A stretch of 64,000 nt of DNA from Hungatella_A sp034142505 (lineage in GTDB: Bacteria; Bacillota; Clostridia; Lachnospirales; Lachnospiraceae). This document shows positions 49,209 through 58,080 of this stretch, piece after piece. The translations under genes were made by a program, and so were the position numbers. Each line of letters starts with the position of its first letter. Position 1 is the stretch's first letter. The stretch spans positions 92,453 through 156,452 of the forward strand of contig JAWZDV010000052.1 in NCBI GenBank assembly GCA_034142505.1, given 5' to 3'. The notes below the pieces were generated by a model, which was not told the DNA's origin, did no database searches, and saw only the letters and a program-made list of their open reading frames with translations.

Positions 49209-49418
49209 ATGGAAGATCAACTGATACTGAAGAATCATCTGAAAGAGGCAAGAGCCGAAAAAAAGCTGTCCCAGACCCAGTTGTCTGAATTGGTGGGGGT
49301 ATCGAGGAATACCATCAGTTCCATAGAGACCGGACAGTTTAATCCGACGGCGAAGCTGGCGCTGATTCTTTGCATTGCGCTGGATAAAAAGTTTGAAGAG
49401 CTGTTTTATTTTGAGTGA
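49209..49418 (+). CDS. Small XRE-family repressor
   Basis: A 69-residue protein that is almost entirely an HTH domain (LKEARAEKKLSQTQLSELVGVSRNTISSIETGQFNPTAKLAL), the YgzD-like type of repressor. ATG 49209 has GGGTGGTG upstream; TTG 49197 is an alternative. It lies 14 bases after the membrane protein and is the obvious candidate to bind the palindrome at 48798. Confidence 0.9.
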   Translation: MEDQLILKNHLKEARAEKKLSQTQLSELVGVSRNTISSIETGQFNPTAKLALILCIALDKKFEELFYFE

Positions 49419-49432
49419 AAGAAGGAAAAACG

Positions 49433-50023
49433 ATGAGTGACAACAAGAAAAACACAAAATATTCCGGGGAAAAGGCTGGGGAGAAAGAGCCGATCAACTG
49501 GAAACGGGAACTGATTGAATGGATTAAGATTTTTGTGACGGCGGCGGCCATCGCCCTGTTTTTGAATTCCTGCATCATCGCCAACAGCGTGGTGCCAAGC
49601 GGCTCCATGGAGCAGACGATCATGACTGGGGACCGCATTGTGGGCTCCCGGTTGTCTTACCGTTTTGGCAGTGATCCAAAGCGCGGCGACATCGTCATTT
49701 TCGACCACAAGTCCGAGCCGGGGAAGGATAAGACAAGGCTGGTGAAGCGGATCATCGGACTGCCAGGGGAGACGGTGGATATCAAAGGCAGCCATGTCTA
49801 TATCAACGGGTCGGAAACGCCGTTGGAGGAACCATATTTACCGGAAGCTATGGACTCCGACGATTACCACTTTGAGGTACCGGAAGGCTGTTATCTGATG
49901 CTGGGAGATAACCGCAACCACTCCGCTGACGCCCGGCGATGGAGCGATCCTTATGTGCCGGAGGAAGAGATTCTGGCAAAGGTGATGTTCCGGTATTTTC
50001 CGGGGATTAAGAAGATTCAGTGA
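49433..50023 (+). CDS. lepB: Signal peptidase I (third of three)
   Basis: A 196-residue signal peptidase with one membrane helix (about 33-53), Ser58 in SGSMEQT and Lys105 in KRIIGLPGE, and the GDNRNHSADARR box. It has a long charged N-terminus (about 30 residues). ATG 49433 follows GAAGGAAAAACG. It follows the XRE gene by 14 bases, so it may be transcribed from the palindrome-controlled promoter. Confidence 0.93.
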   Translation: MSDNKKNTKYSGEKAGEKEPINWKRELIEWIKIFVTAAAIALFLNSCIIANSVVPSGSMEQTIMTGDRIVGSRLSYRFGSDPKRGDIVIFDHKSEPGKDKTRLVKRIIGLPGETVDIKGSHVYINGSETPLEEPYLPEAMDSDDYHFEVPEGCYLMLGDNRNHSADARRWSDPYVPEEEILAKVMFRYFPGIKKIQ

Positions 50024-50047
50024 CAGAGAATAGGAGGTGGAATTTAA

Positions 50048-50260
50048 ATGGAACGCTATATAACAAAACTGATCCCGCTGCCATACCGTATGTTTCAATC
50101 CACGGTAACTGAGGAGGAATTGGCAGCCCTGGACCAAACGTTAAATCAGTACGCAGAGGCTGGCTGGGAGTTGGCGGCATATACGTATCTTGGCGGACAG
50201 AATGAAGTAGAAAGAGGTCTTTTGGTGACATTTAAAAAGCAGGAGGCTCATCATGTATGA
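50048..50260 (+). CDS. DUF4177-like small protein
   Basis: A 70-residue protein with the DUF4177 pattern: LNQYAEAGWELAAYTY (about 37-52) inside a beta-alpha-beta fold ending VTFKKQ. AGGAGG precedes the ATG. It ends within the start of the MBL-fold gene (8-base overlap). The function is unknown. Confidence 0.78.
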   Translation: MERYITKLIPLPYRMFQSTVTEEELAALDQTLNQYAEAGWELAAYTYLGGQNEVERGLLVTFKKQEAHHV

Positions 50261-51140
50261 ATGTCATCAGGCGGCTGATAACAGCTATTATATTCAAAGT
50301 CCGGCAAAAATTGGGCTTGTCAAGTTGAATGAAACGGATGTCTGCCTCATTGACAGCGGCAGCGATAAGGATGCGGGGCGGAAGATACGGCAGATACTGG
50401 AGAAGAACAACTGGCATTTGACGGCCATTTACAATACACATTCCAATGCAGATCATATCGGTGGAAACCGGTATCTGCAGGAACAGACTGGCTGTAAGAT
50501 TTATGCGCCGGGGATCGAATGTGATTTTACCAATTCACCGATCCTGGAGCCGGCATTTCTGTATGGCGGGTTTCCGCCGAAGGGTTTGAGACATAAATTT
50601 CTGCTGGCCCAGGAAAGCCGGGTGGAGCGGCTGACGGCGGAACATCTGCCGGAGGGAATGGAAGCGATTCCACTTCCGGGGCATTTCTTTGATATGGTGG
50701 GATTCCGAACGGCGGATGATGTGGTGTATCTGGCAGACTGCCTGTCAAGTAAGGAGACGCTGGAGAAATACGGGATTGGATTTATCTACGATGTGGCGGC
50801 GTACCTGGAGACCTTAGAAAAGGTGAAAGAGATGAAGGCGGCTTTGTTTGTGCCGTCACACGCTGAGGCGACAGCGTGCATTGCGCCGCTTGCCCAGATG
50901 AATATCGATAAGGTGCATGAAATCGCGGAAAAAATCGTGGCAGTCTGCCGGGAGCCGGTTTGTTTTGAGCTGATCTTACAGCGGTTGTTCCGGGATTACG
51001 GATTGAAGATGAATTTTGAGCAGTATGTCCTGGTGGGAAGCACGGTCCGGTCGTATCTGGCGTGGTTGAAGGATACAGGGAGGGCAGAGGCGGTGTTTGA
51101 GGACGGGATGTTACTGTGGAAGACAGCCGGAGGCCAATGA
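50253..51140 (+). CDS. MBL-fold metallo-hydrolase
   Basis: A 295-residue metallo-beta-lactamase-fold protein with motif THSNADHIGG (about 63-72), where the usual second His of HxHxDH is Asn, then LPGHFFDM (about 143) and VYLADCL (about 157). The extended C-terminus is helical and winged-helix-like (about 215-290). The Asn substitution occurs in some clostridial relatives and may change metal content. The substrate is unknown. It overlaps the DUF4177-like gene. Confidence 0.85.
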   Translation: MYECHQAADNSYYIQSPAKIGLVKLNETDVCLIDSGSDKDAGRKIRQILEKNNWHLTAIYNTHSNADHIGGNRYLQEQTGCKIYAPGIECDFTNSPILEPAFLYGGFPPKGLRHKFLLAQESRVERLTAEHLPEGMEAIPLPGHFFDMVGFRTADDVVYLADCLSSKETLEKYGIGFIYDVAAYLETLEKVKEMKAALFVPSHAEATACIAPLAQMNIDKVHEIAEKIVAVCREPVCFELILQRLFRDYGLKMNFEQYVLVGSTVRSYLAWLKDTGRAEAVFEDGMLLWKTAGGQ

Positions 51141-51141
51141 C

Positions 51142-51852
51142 ATGTTTGAATATTTACAAAAAGATGCTGTCTCCCATGCGGATATGCTGGACCCTCTGCT
51201 TAGAGGTTCGGGCGAAGTGATTTATGATGGGGACGACGGTGTGATTCTTTATGAGACGCTGAGTGAGATTTATTTTGCATCCATGGATGACAGCGAGAAG
51301 TGCCTGTCGATCTTGGAGAAGTATCCGGTAACGTTATTTGCCGTTCACCAGGAGGAGACAGCGGTGGCTCTTCAAAAGCGCCATCATTTCCCGGAATATC
51401 ATCCCTGCCATCAGTATGTTTATCTTGGCGGGACATTTGGGGATACGGAGATTTCCCGTGCGGGAATTGATCCAAAACAGCTGGGGGAAGTGAAACTGCT
51501 GGGGGAAGAGTACTGGGAGATTGTCAATCGGCATTATGACGCTATGGACGACCCGGAATATATCAAGGAACTGATCAGGAGAAAGCAGCTTTGGGGGATC
51601 TTTGAGGACGGGGCGCTGGCTGGGTTCATTGGACAGCACTTTGAGGGAAGTATGGGACTTTTGGAGGTTCTTCCCCAGTACCGGAAGAAAGGTTATGGAA
51701 AAATCCTGGAAGCATTTCTGATTCGTCACGTGCTGGGCCAGGGAAGAACCCCGTTTTGCCAGGTATTTGATGGCAATACGGCCTCCGCAAGGCTTCAGGA
51801 ACGCCTGGGCATGACTTGCTCACCGGAGAAAACCTGGTGGCTGTTTAGATAA
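51142..51852 (+). CDS. GNAT-family acetyltransferase
   Basis: A 236-residue protein. The acetyl-CoA loop QYRKKGYGKILEAFL lies at about 186-200 in the C-terminal half; the N-terminal half is a degenerate GNAT-like repeat. ATG 51142 follows GGAGGCCAATGAC. It starts immediately after the MBL-fold gene and so is probably in the same operon. The substrate is unknown. Confidence 0.85.
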   Translation: MFEYLQKDAVSHADMLDPLLRGSGEVIYDGDDGVILYETLSEIYFASMDDSEKCLSILEKYPVTLFAVHQEETAVALQKRHHFPEYHPCHQYVYLGGTFGDTEISRAGIDPKQLGEVKLLGEEYWEIVNRHYDAMDDPEYIKELIRRKQLWGIFEDGALAGFIGQHFEGSMGLLEVLPQYRKKGYGKILEAFLIRHVLGQGRTPFCQVFDGNTASARLQERLGMTCSPEKTWWLFR

Positions 51853-51875
51853 ATGTGAAAGGATTGGGCTAAAGG

Positions 51876-52658
51876 TTGGTTGGAATCTATTTTAGCGGCA
51901 GTGGCAATTCAAAGTATTGCATAGAGACATTTCTGGGAGAGTATGAGGCAGGGGCGAAGGCATATTCCATTGAGGACGAGCCGGTGCCGGAGCAGATCAG
52001 GCGGCAGACAGAGCTTGTGTTTGCTTATCCCGTTCAATACAGCAATATCCCTAAAATTCTGAATGATTATATCGAAGATCACAAGGAACTTTGGAAAGGG
52101 AAAAAAGTGTTCGTCATAGCCACCATGGGCCTGTTCAGCGGTGACGGAGCCGGCATCCTGGCACGCTTGCTGAGCCGGTATGGTGCAGAAACCGTCGGCG
52201 GTCTTCACGTAAAAATGCCGGATTCCATCGCCGATGAAAAGGCGCTGAAACGACCTTTGGATGTGAACCGAAAACTGGTAGCTGCCGCCACCGGCAAGAT
52301 CAGGCAGGCGGCCAGAGATTATCAGCAGGGAAAACCGCCCCAGGAGGGCATCGGTGTTCTCTGTCACCTGGCGGGTCTATTTGGCCAGCGCCTGTATTTT
52401 TACAACAAGACCAAACGCTATACCGATCAACTGCGCATCGATCCTCAATCCTGTATCGGCTGTCAGACCTGCGTCACCCTCTGCCCGATGAATAACATTT
52501 CCATGGAGAATGGCATCGCAGTCTCGTCTGACCGCTGCACTATGTGCTACCGCTGTGTCAACCGCTGCCCGAAACAGGCAATCACACTACTTGGCCGGCA
52601 GGTTGTGGAGCAGTGCCAGATTGAAAAATATTGTAAAAGGGAGAATGAGAATGGCTAA
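51876..52658 (+). CDS. EFR1-type flavodoxin-ferredoxin fusion
   Basis: A 260-residue protein. The N-terminal flavodoxin-like fold begins with the FMN loop YFSGSGNSKYC (about 5-15), and two [4Fe-4S] ferredoxin motifs lie at the C-terminus: CIGCQTCVTLCP (about 188-199) and CTMCYRCVNRCP (about 215-226). It carries electrons between redox partners in the cytoplasm. TTG 51876 is the best start available; the ribosome-binding site (AAAGGA, from 51858) is weakly spaced. It overlaps the next gene by 8 bases. Confidence 0.87.
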   Translation: MVGIYFSGSGNSKYCIETFLGEYEAGAKAYSIEDEPVPEQIRRQTELVFAYPVQYSNIPKILNDYIEDHKELWKGKKVFVIATMGLFSGDGAGILARLLSRYGAETVGGLHVKMPDSIADEKALKRPLDVNRKLVAAATGKIRQAARDYQQGKPPQEGIGVLCHLAGLFGQRLYFYNKTKRYTDQLRIDPQSCIGCQTCVTLCPMNNISMENGIAVSSDRCTMCYRCVNRCPKQAITLLGRQVVEQCQIEKYCKRENENG

Positions 52659-53142
52659 AAAAGAAACGACAACGAAAGAAGATCTCATGATAATTGTAAA
52701 CCTGTTGGAGGAATCCAGGATCACCTACTGGATTGACGGTGGGTGGGGAATTGACGTGCTGGCGGGGAGACAGACGAGAACGCACAGAGATATCGATATT
52801 GATTTTGATGCGCAGTATACGGAGAAACTGTTAAAGATACTGGCCGCTCAAGGGTATGAGATGGAGACGGACTGGGCGCCTGTTAGGATGGAATTGTATA
52901 GTGAAAAATGGGGGTATCTGGACATCCACCCGTTTATGATAGAGGAAGATGGAAGGGCGAAACAGGCGGATCTAGAAGGCGGCTTTTATGAGTTTGAGCC
53001 GGACTATTTTGGAAGCAGCCTGTTTGAGGGAAGAACCATTCCATGTATCTCCGCCAAAGGCCAGAAGGTGTTTCACACCGGTTATGAATGGAGAGAGGTT
53101 GACAAACACGATATTGAGATATTGGAAGGGCTTTTGCAATAG
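52651..53142 (+). CDS. Nucleotidyltransferase, lincosamide/aminoglycoside type (Lnu-like)
   Basis: A 163-residue protein with the pattern ITYWIDGGWGIDVLAGRQTRTHRDIDIDFD (about 23-52), that is GGxG(x)D and DxD of the nucleotidyltransferase fold as in Lnu/LinB-type enzymes, and LDIHPFMI, IPCISAKGQ, FHTGYEW further on. It would transfer AMP to a small molecule; lincosamide inactivation is a possibility based on resemblance only. ATG 52651 follows AAAGGGAG. Confidence 0.82.
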   Translation: MAKKETTTKEDLMIIVNLLEESRITYWIDGGWGIDVLAGRQTRTHRDIDIDFDAQYTEKLLKILAAQGYEMETDWAPVRMELYSEKWGYLDIHPFMIEEDGRAKQADLEGGFYEFEPDYFGSSLFEGRTIPCISAKGQKVFHTGYEWREVDKHDIEILEGLLQ

Positions 53143-53399
53143 CTCTTTTTTGGATTTTATTGCTGCTAAAAAGCCTGATGAATTTAACAAAGTAGTAAAT
53201 GATTTTCTGATTATTTAACAAGAAAAACCATTGTAGCAACAGAATTGTAGAATATAAACAATAATATATCGAATAATCCAAGATCAACCGTCAATATTGA
53301 CGTCACAATTCACGAAAAAATTTTAATATATTGATTTAAACGTATAAGTAAATTATAATATAACCATACAAAATAATAAAATTACACAAAGGAGATGGT
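53143..53399. other. AT-rich intergenic region with palindrome
   Basis: 257 bases of AT-rich sequence between unrelated units. It holds a perfect 14-base palindrome CGTCAATATTGACG (53289-53302) and the operon promoter at 53331. No gene was seen. Confidence 0.6.
53331..53359 (+). promoter_or_regulatory. Promoter of the nucleoside/pentose operon
   Basis: TTGATT (53331-53336), 17 bases, TATAAT (53354-53359). The spacer contains TTTAAACGTATAAG, which has a central CG like LacI-family operators; the palindrome at 53289 lies about 35 bases upstream of the -35. Confidence 0.8.
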
Positions 53400-54218
53400 G
53401 TGGTGGAATCTTATGCGTTTCTAGAAGAGGAAGCACGGAAAGTCAGGGAAGATATTGTGGAAATGCTTCACATGGCTGGCTCCGGGCATCCCGGTGGTTC
53501 ACTTTCTATAACTGAAGTTTTGGTCAGCCTTTATAACCATATTTCCGTTAATCCCAAAACACCTGACTGGAAGGAAAGAGACCGGGTAATATTAAGCAAA
53601 GGCCATGCGGCTCCTGCGTTATACGCTGTGCTAGCTGAACATGGTTTTTTTTCTACTAACGAGTTTAAACGTTTAAGGAAATTAGGAGGAATGTTGCAAG
53701 GACACCCAGATAAGAACAAAGTTCCGGGAGTAGATGTCTCCAGTGGTTCTTTAGGGCTTGGAATTTCCATGGCTGGTGGAATCGCTTTGGCCGGAAAAAC
53801 AGGGAATAAATTATATCATGTTTATGCAATCCTCGGAGATGGGGAAATGCAGGAAGGAATTGTGTGGGAATCAGCCATGCTGGCGGCCCACTATAAACTT
53901 GACAATTTAACCTGGATCATTGATCGCAATGGTCTTCAGATCGATGGCAGTACCGAGGATGTGATGACATTAGGAGATATTGGAAAAAAACTGGAAGCAT
54001 TTGGATTCTCTGTATGCTGTGCCGAGGGACATGACTTTGGAAGCTTAGAGGATGCGCTGTATGGTGAAATAGTGCCGGAAAAACCAAGATGTGTTATTTT
54101 ACATACCGTGAAAGGGAAAGGCATCACATTTATGGAAAACAGGGTAGAGTGGCATGGCAGCGTTATTTCCGATGAAAGCTATGAAAAAGCCATGTTGGAA
54201 TTAAAAGGAGGAATGTGA
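53400..54218 (+). CDS. Transketolase, N-terminal subunit
   Basis: A 272-residue thiamine-diphosphate-binding half of a split transketolase: GSGHPGGSLSITEVL (about 27-41), KGHAAPALYAVLAEHG, and the ThDP motif GDGEMQEG...N (about 147-175). Two GTG codons (53400 and 53403) follow GGAG by 5 and 8 bases. The C-terminal subunit starts two bases later. Split transketolases are common in Firmicute sugar operons. Confidence 0.95.
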   Translation: MVESYAFLEEEARKVREDIVEMLHMAGSGHPGGSLSITEVLVSLYNHISVNPKTPDWKERDRVILSKGHAAPALYAVLAEHGFFSTNEFKRLRKLGGMLQGHPDKNKVPGVDVSSGSLGLGISMAGGIALAGKTGNKLYHVYAILGDGEMQEGIVWESAMLAAHYKLDNLTWIIDRNGLQIDGSTEDVMTLGDIGKKLEAFGFSVCCAEGHDFGSLEDALYGEIVPEKPRCVILHTVKGKGITFMENRVEWHGSVISDESYEKAMLELKGGM

Positions 54219-54219
54219 G

Positions 54220-55209
54220 ATGCCAAAGGCAATGAGAGAAGCGTATGGGGATGCCTTGCTTGCAATTGCAAACGATGAACGGGTTGTCGTGCTGGATGCA
54301 GATTTGGCAAAGGCCACATCCTCAGCAAAATTTGCTGCTGTCTATCCAAAACGTTTCTTTGACGTGGGAATTGCGGAGCAGAATCTGATGGGAACAGCTG
54401 CCGGAATGGCCATCAGTGGTTTTATACCTTATGTATCCAGCTTTGCGCTATTCGTCACAGGACGGGCTTATGAACAGATTCGAAATGCAGTCTGTTATTC
54501 CAAAGCTCCAGTGAAGATTGTGGCTACTCATGCAGGTCTGTCACCCAATGCGGACGGGGGAAGCCACGAGTCGATCGAGGATATTGCGCTGATGCGGATT
54601 CTTCCTGGTATGACAGTACTAAGTCCTTGTGATTACAATCAGGCTCTGGATTTCATGATTCAAATGAAAGATCTGGAAGGACCAGCTTATATTCGTCTCA
54701 CCAGACATCCGGTGCCGGACATCACCCCAGCCTATTCGCATACGAAGATTGGAAAGATCGCCGTCATGAGAGACGGCCGCAATCTCTGTATTGCAGCAAC
54801 CGGTGTGATGGTGGAAAAAGCGCTGAGGGCAGCGGAGATATTAAAAACACATGGGATTGAAGCGGCAGTATTAAATGTTCATACCATAAAACCCTTTGAT
54901 CAGGAAACCATATGCAGCTATGCGAGAGTGTGCGGACGCATTCTGACTGTCGAGGAACATTCTGTCATTGGGGGAATTGGCTCCGCAGTTTGCGAGGCAG
55001 TTTGCGAATGTGATATTACCGGTTCCTATCCGGCAAGCAGGTCCTGCTGCCAGGTACGGCGCATCGGAATTCTGGATCATTTCGGACAGTCCGGAGATTT
55101 AGAGGAGCTGATGAATGCTTACGGTCTTTCCATAGAAAACATAGTAAATCAGGCTATGGAAATGTGTGGATTGCCACATTCCCAGCTGGAGGGCGGACAT
55201 GAGAGATAA
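54220..55209 (+). CDS. Transketolase, C-terminal subunit
   Basis: A 329-residue pyrimidine-binding half: DVGIAEQNLMGTAAGMAISG (catalytic Glu in IAEQN, about 50), THAGLSPNADGGSHESIEDIA and a C-terminal transketolase domain (about 190-310, LNVHTIKPFD, VEEHSVIGGIG). With the N-subunit it interconverts pentose, triose and hexose phosphates. It overlaps the epimerase gene by 11 bases. Confidence 0.95.
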   Translation: MPKAMREAYGDALLAIANDERVVVLDADLAKATSSAKFAAVYPKRFFDVGIAEQNLMGTAAGMAISGFIPYVSSFALFVTGRAYEQIRNAVCYSKAPVKIVATHAGLSPNADGGSHESIEDIALMRILPGMTVLSPCDYNQALDFMIQMKDLEGPAYIRLTRHPVPDITPAYSHTKIGKIAVMRDGRNLCIAATGVMVEKALRAAEILKTHGIEAAVLNVHTIKPFDQETICSYARVCGRILTVEEHSVIGGIGSAVCEAVCECDITGSYPASRSCCQVRRIGILDHFGQSGDLEELMNAYGLSIENIVNQAMEMCGLPHSQLEGGHER

Positions 55210-55918
55210 CAAAAAGCCCAGGACACCAATTCTGGCTCCTACGCTAGCCTGTGCGGATCGCTTGAATTTAAGAGAGGAACTTGCCATATTAACAGGCTTA
55301 AAAACACCAATGCTTCATTTAGATGTGATGGATGGGCATTATGTACCGAATCTCTGTTTTGATTTAGAGACAATCCGGCAGATTCGCGACTACTATCCTT
55401 ATCTGCTTGATGTACATCTCATGGTCAGCAATCCTCAGGATTACATCGAACCACTTAAGGCGGCTGGGGTGGAATATATCAGTTTCCATTTGGATGCAAC
55501 CCATTATGCCGTCAGACTGTTAAAACAGATTGAGGAGGGTGGCATGAAAGGCGGTATTGCATTAAATCCTTCCCAGCCGGTACAGTTTTTACATGAGGTA
55601 CTTCCGTATGTATCTTACGTGTTGGTTATGGGTGTGGAACCGGGTTTTTCAGGACAGAATTTTTTGCCGGAAACGGTAAGAAAGATAAAGGAATTAAGTG
55701 AAATAAGAAAGGAGAAAGGATACGTATTTCAAATCGAAGTTGATGGCGGAATTGATGATGATGGAATCCGCACCTGTATGAAATACGGAGTGGATATTTT
55801 GGTCAGTGGAATGTTTGGTGTATTTAAGCGGGAAAAAGGATTGACCGGAGATTATCTGGACTGTCAAAAGCTTTTGGAGCAAACTGAAAACGTGGAAAAT
55901 GAAGGAGGAGCAATATGA
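55199..55918 (+). CDS. Ribulose-phosphate 3-epimerase family protein
   Basis: A 239-residue TIM-barrel epimerase: ILAPTLACAD at the start, LHLDVMDGHYVPN (metal His and catalytic Asp, about 50-62), HLMVSNP, SFHLDA and the C-terminal IEVDGGIDDDG (second catalytic Asp, about 182-192). Slightly longer than standard Rpe; allulose-6-phosphate epimerase activity cannot be ruled out. ATG 55199 follows GGAGGGCGGAC. Confidence 0.92.
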   Translation: MRDNKKPRTPILAPTLACADRLNLREELAILTGLKTPMLHLDVMDGHYVPNLCFDLETIRQIRDYYPYLLDVHLMVSNPQDYIEPLKAAGVEYISFHLDATHYAVRLLKQIEEGGMKGGIALNPSQPVQFLHEVLPYVSYVLVMGVEPGFSGQNFLPETVRKIKELSEIRKEKGYVFQIEVDGGIDDDGIRTCMKYGVDILVSGMFGVFKREKGLTGDYLDCQKLLEQTENVENEGGAI

Positions 55919-56907
55919 AGAGAATTCCAACATTGATTGACTGTGATACCGGAATCGATGATGCCATGGCCCTGGTTCTTGCCTGTGCATCGGATAAACT
56001 GGATATCCGTGGAGTGACGGCCGTAGCTGGAAATGTAGAACTGAAGTACACATTAGCCAACACCTTAAATGTCTTGAATTTGCTGGACCATGGTGATGTG
56101 CCAGTGGCTGCCGGGGCCGACAAGCCACTGGAGAGGGATCTTTTGGTTGCTGACTATGTGCATGGCAAGGACGGACTTCGTGGATATCGATTTGAAACGG
56201 ATGTAAAAGATGCTCTGGTTGACAAACCAGCATGGGAACTGATGCGTGATCTGCTGCTTTCCTCAGAAGAAAACATGGCGATTCTGGCTTTGGGGCCGCT
56301 GACCAATATCGCTATTTTGTTAGAACGGTATCCTGAGGTAAAATCGCGGATTGATAAGATTGTGTTCATGGGAGCTTCTGTGAGAACAGGGAATCCCACT
56401 CCACTGTCTACATTCAACGTGCTGGTAGACCCGGAGGCGTACCGGAAGGTGATTGTAAGTGGGGTGCCATTTTACGCTGTTCCGTTGGATACCACCAGAG
56501 AAGCATATCTGTCGGCTGGGGAAGTGGAGGCCATTGCCCATATTGATAATCCTGTAGCCAAGATGGTAACGGGGATTCTATCCGGATATGGATGTAATTC
56601 TATGGGTAAGGATTCCGTGAAAAATCAGGAACTGGAAGCAGGTAAACGGAGATTTAAAGGTGCTGCAAGACTTCACGATCCGGCAACCGTAGCATATATC
56701 ATTGCGCCGGAGATATTTACTGAGAAAAAATATTACGCAGATGTGGAATGCAGAGGGGAACTGTTAACAGGATATACTTTTTTTGATATCGAGGATTATT
56801 ATGGAAAGTCAGAGGAAGAAAAGAACGTTTATCTTGTAGAATCCATTGATCGGGAGGCATTTGTAGATTTGTTTATTCAAGCAATACGGTCCTATAACAG
56901 ACGATAA
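55915..56907 (+). CDS. Nucleoside hydrolase (IunH/Rih-like)
   Basis: A 330-residue nucleoside N-ribohydrolase with the calcium-binding signature IDCDTGIDDAMAL (about 8-20) and further active-site stretches AGNVELKYT, LGPLTNIA, MGASVRTGN, and HDPATVAY (about 256). It splits imported nucleosides to ribose and base. It overlaps the epimerase stop by 4 bases; AAGGAGGAGC precedes the ATG. Confidence 0.95.
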   Translation: MKRIPTLIDCDTGIDDAMALVLACASDKLDIRGVTAVAGNVELKYTLANTLNVLNLLDHGDVPVAAGADKPLERDLLVADYVHGKDGLRGYRFETDVKDALVDKPAWELMRDLLLSSEENMAILALGPLTNIAILLERYPEVKSRIDKIVFMGASVRTGNPTPLSTFNVLVDPEAYRKVIVSGVPFYAVPLDTTREAYLSAGEVEAIAHIDNPVAKMVTGILSGYGCNSMGKDSVKNQELEAGKRRFKGAARLHDPATVAYIIAPEIFTEKKYYADVECRGELLTGYTFFDIEDYYGKSEEEKNVYLVESIDREAFVDLFIQAIRSYNRR

Positions 56908-56922
56908 GAAAAGGAGAAAATT

Positions 56923-58029
56923 ATGAGAGGAAAAAAAATTTTATCAATTATATTGGCGGGCTTGATGACGGTATTGTCTGTGACAGGTTGTGCCAGTGGA
57001 CAAAAGGATACGGGAACCAGTACAGATACGACAACTGCTGCTGTTGCGCCAGTGGCAGGGGAGGCGGGTAAGAAAGAAGAAAAAAAATTCAGGGTTGCAA
57101 TCGTTGCAGTGGGAACCTTCGGTACTCAGGCGTTTATCGATGTAGCACTTGCCGGCTGTCAAAGAGCAGAGCAGGAACTGGGAATCAAGCTGGATAAAAT
57201 AGAAAACTGCCAGACTGCCAATGCGGTTGATACTCTTCGAAGCATGGCACAGAGCGATATTGATATGTTTATCATGACAAGTGGAGCTTATGCAGACACG
57301 ATCCGCCAATTGTCAGAAGAATTTCCAGATAAAGTCTTTGTCAGTGCCGATATGTCAATGGAATTAATTCCTAATGTTATCTCTGTCGGTTATCGGGAAC
57401 AAGAGGCCGCATTTCTGGCAGGCGCGATTGCTTCTGCCATGACGAAGACCAATAAAGTGGCATTTATCGGTGGCCAGCCTGGAGGTTCTATGGATCGTTT
57501 CGAGGTTGGGTATTCCTGTGGAGCAAAATATGCCAATCCTGATGTGGAGGCTTCTGTGGCTTATGTAGGTAACTTTAATGATGTAAATAAGGCAAAAGAA
57601 CTGGCCACCATGCTTTATGATCAGAATAACGATTGGCTTGTTCCGGCGGCTGGAGCCAGCAATCTTGGAGTATTTCAGGCATCTTCCGAGGCAGGAGAAG
57701 AAAAATATACACTGGGAGCAGCCGATGGTCAATTCCATCTGATGCCAGATAAGATTGTGGCATCTCAGGTGAAAAAAATTGATAATGTATGTTACATGAT
57801 TATTGAAGATATGATGAATGACAAAAACTATCTGGGAAAATCTCTGGACCTTGGATTGAAAGAGGAGGGGGTCGGCATTCTCTACAATCCGGATGAGAAA
57901 ATTGCGGGAATTATTCCGGACAATACGAGGGAAAAAATTGAGGAACTGACCCAGGAAATCATTGATGGCAAGATAGTGGTGCCAAAGACGGCGGATGAGC
58001 TGGCGGCATTTGCCTATCCGGTGTCATAG
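56923..58029 (+). CDS. BMP-family nucleoside-binding lipoprotein
   Basis: A 368-residue substrate-binding lipoprotein. It has a signal peptide with lipobox VTGC (Cys23), a short Thr-rich linker, and a two-domain BMP/PnrA-type fold (RVAIVAVGTFGTQAFIDVAL at the start, PNVISVGYREQEAAFLAGAIAS, AFIGGQPGGSMDRFEVGYSCGA). Binds nucleosides outside the membrane for the ABC importer encoded next. AAAAGGAG precedes the ATG. Confidence 0.92.
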   Translation: MRGKKILSIILAGLMTVLSVTGCASGQKDTGTSTDTTTAAVAPVAGEAGKKEEKKFRVAIVAVGTFGTQAFIDVALAGCQRAEQELGIKLDKIENCQTANAVDTLRSMAQSDIDMFIMTSGAYADTIRQLSEEFPDKVFVSADMSMELIPNVISVGYREQEAAFLAGAIASAMTKTNKVAFIGGQPGGSMDRFEVGYSCGAKYANPDVEASVAYVGNFNDVNKAKELATMLYDQNNDWLVPAAGASNLGVFQASSEAGEEKYTLGAADGQFHLMPDKIVASQVKKIDNVCYMIIEDMMNDKNYLGKSLDLGLKEEGVGILYNPDEKIAGIIPDNTREKIEELTQEIIDGKIVVPKTADELAAFAYPVS

Positions 58030-58080
58030 GAAGCTGACAGTACTTAAACACTGGAGGCAGGATACGAAGGAGGGCCTGTT

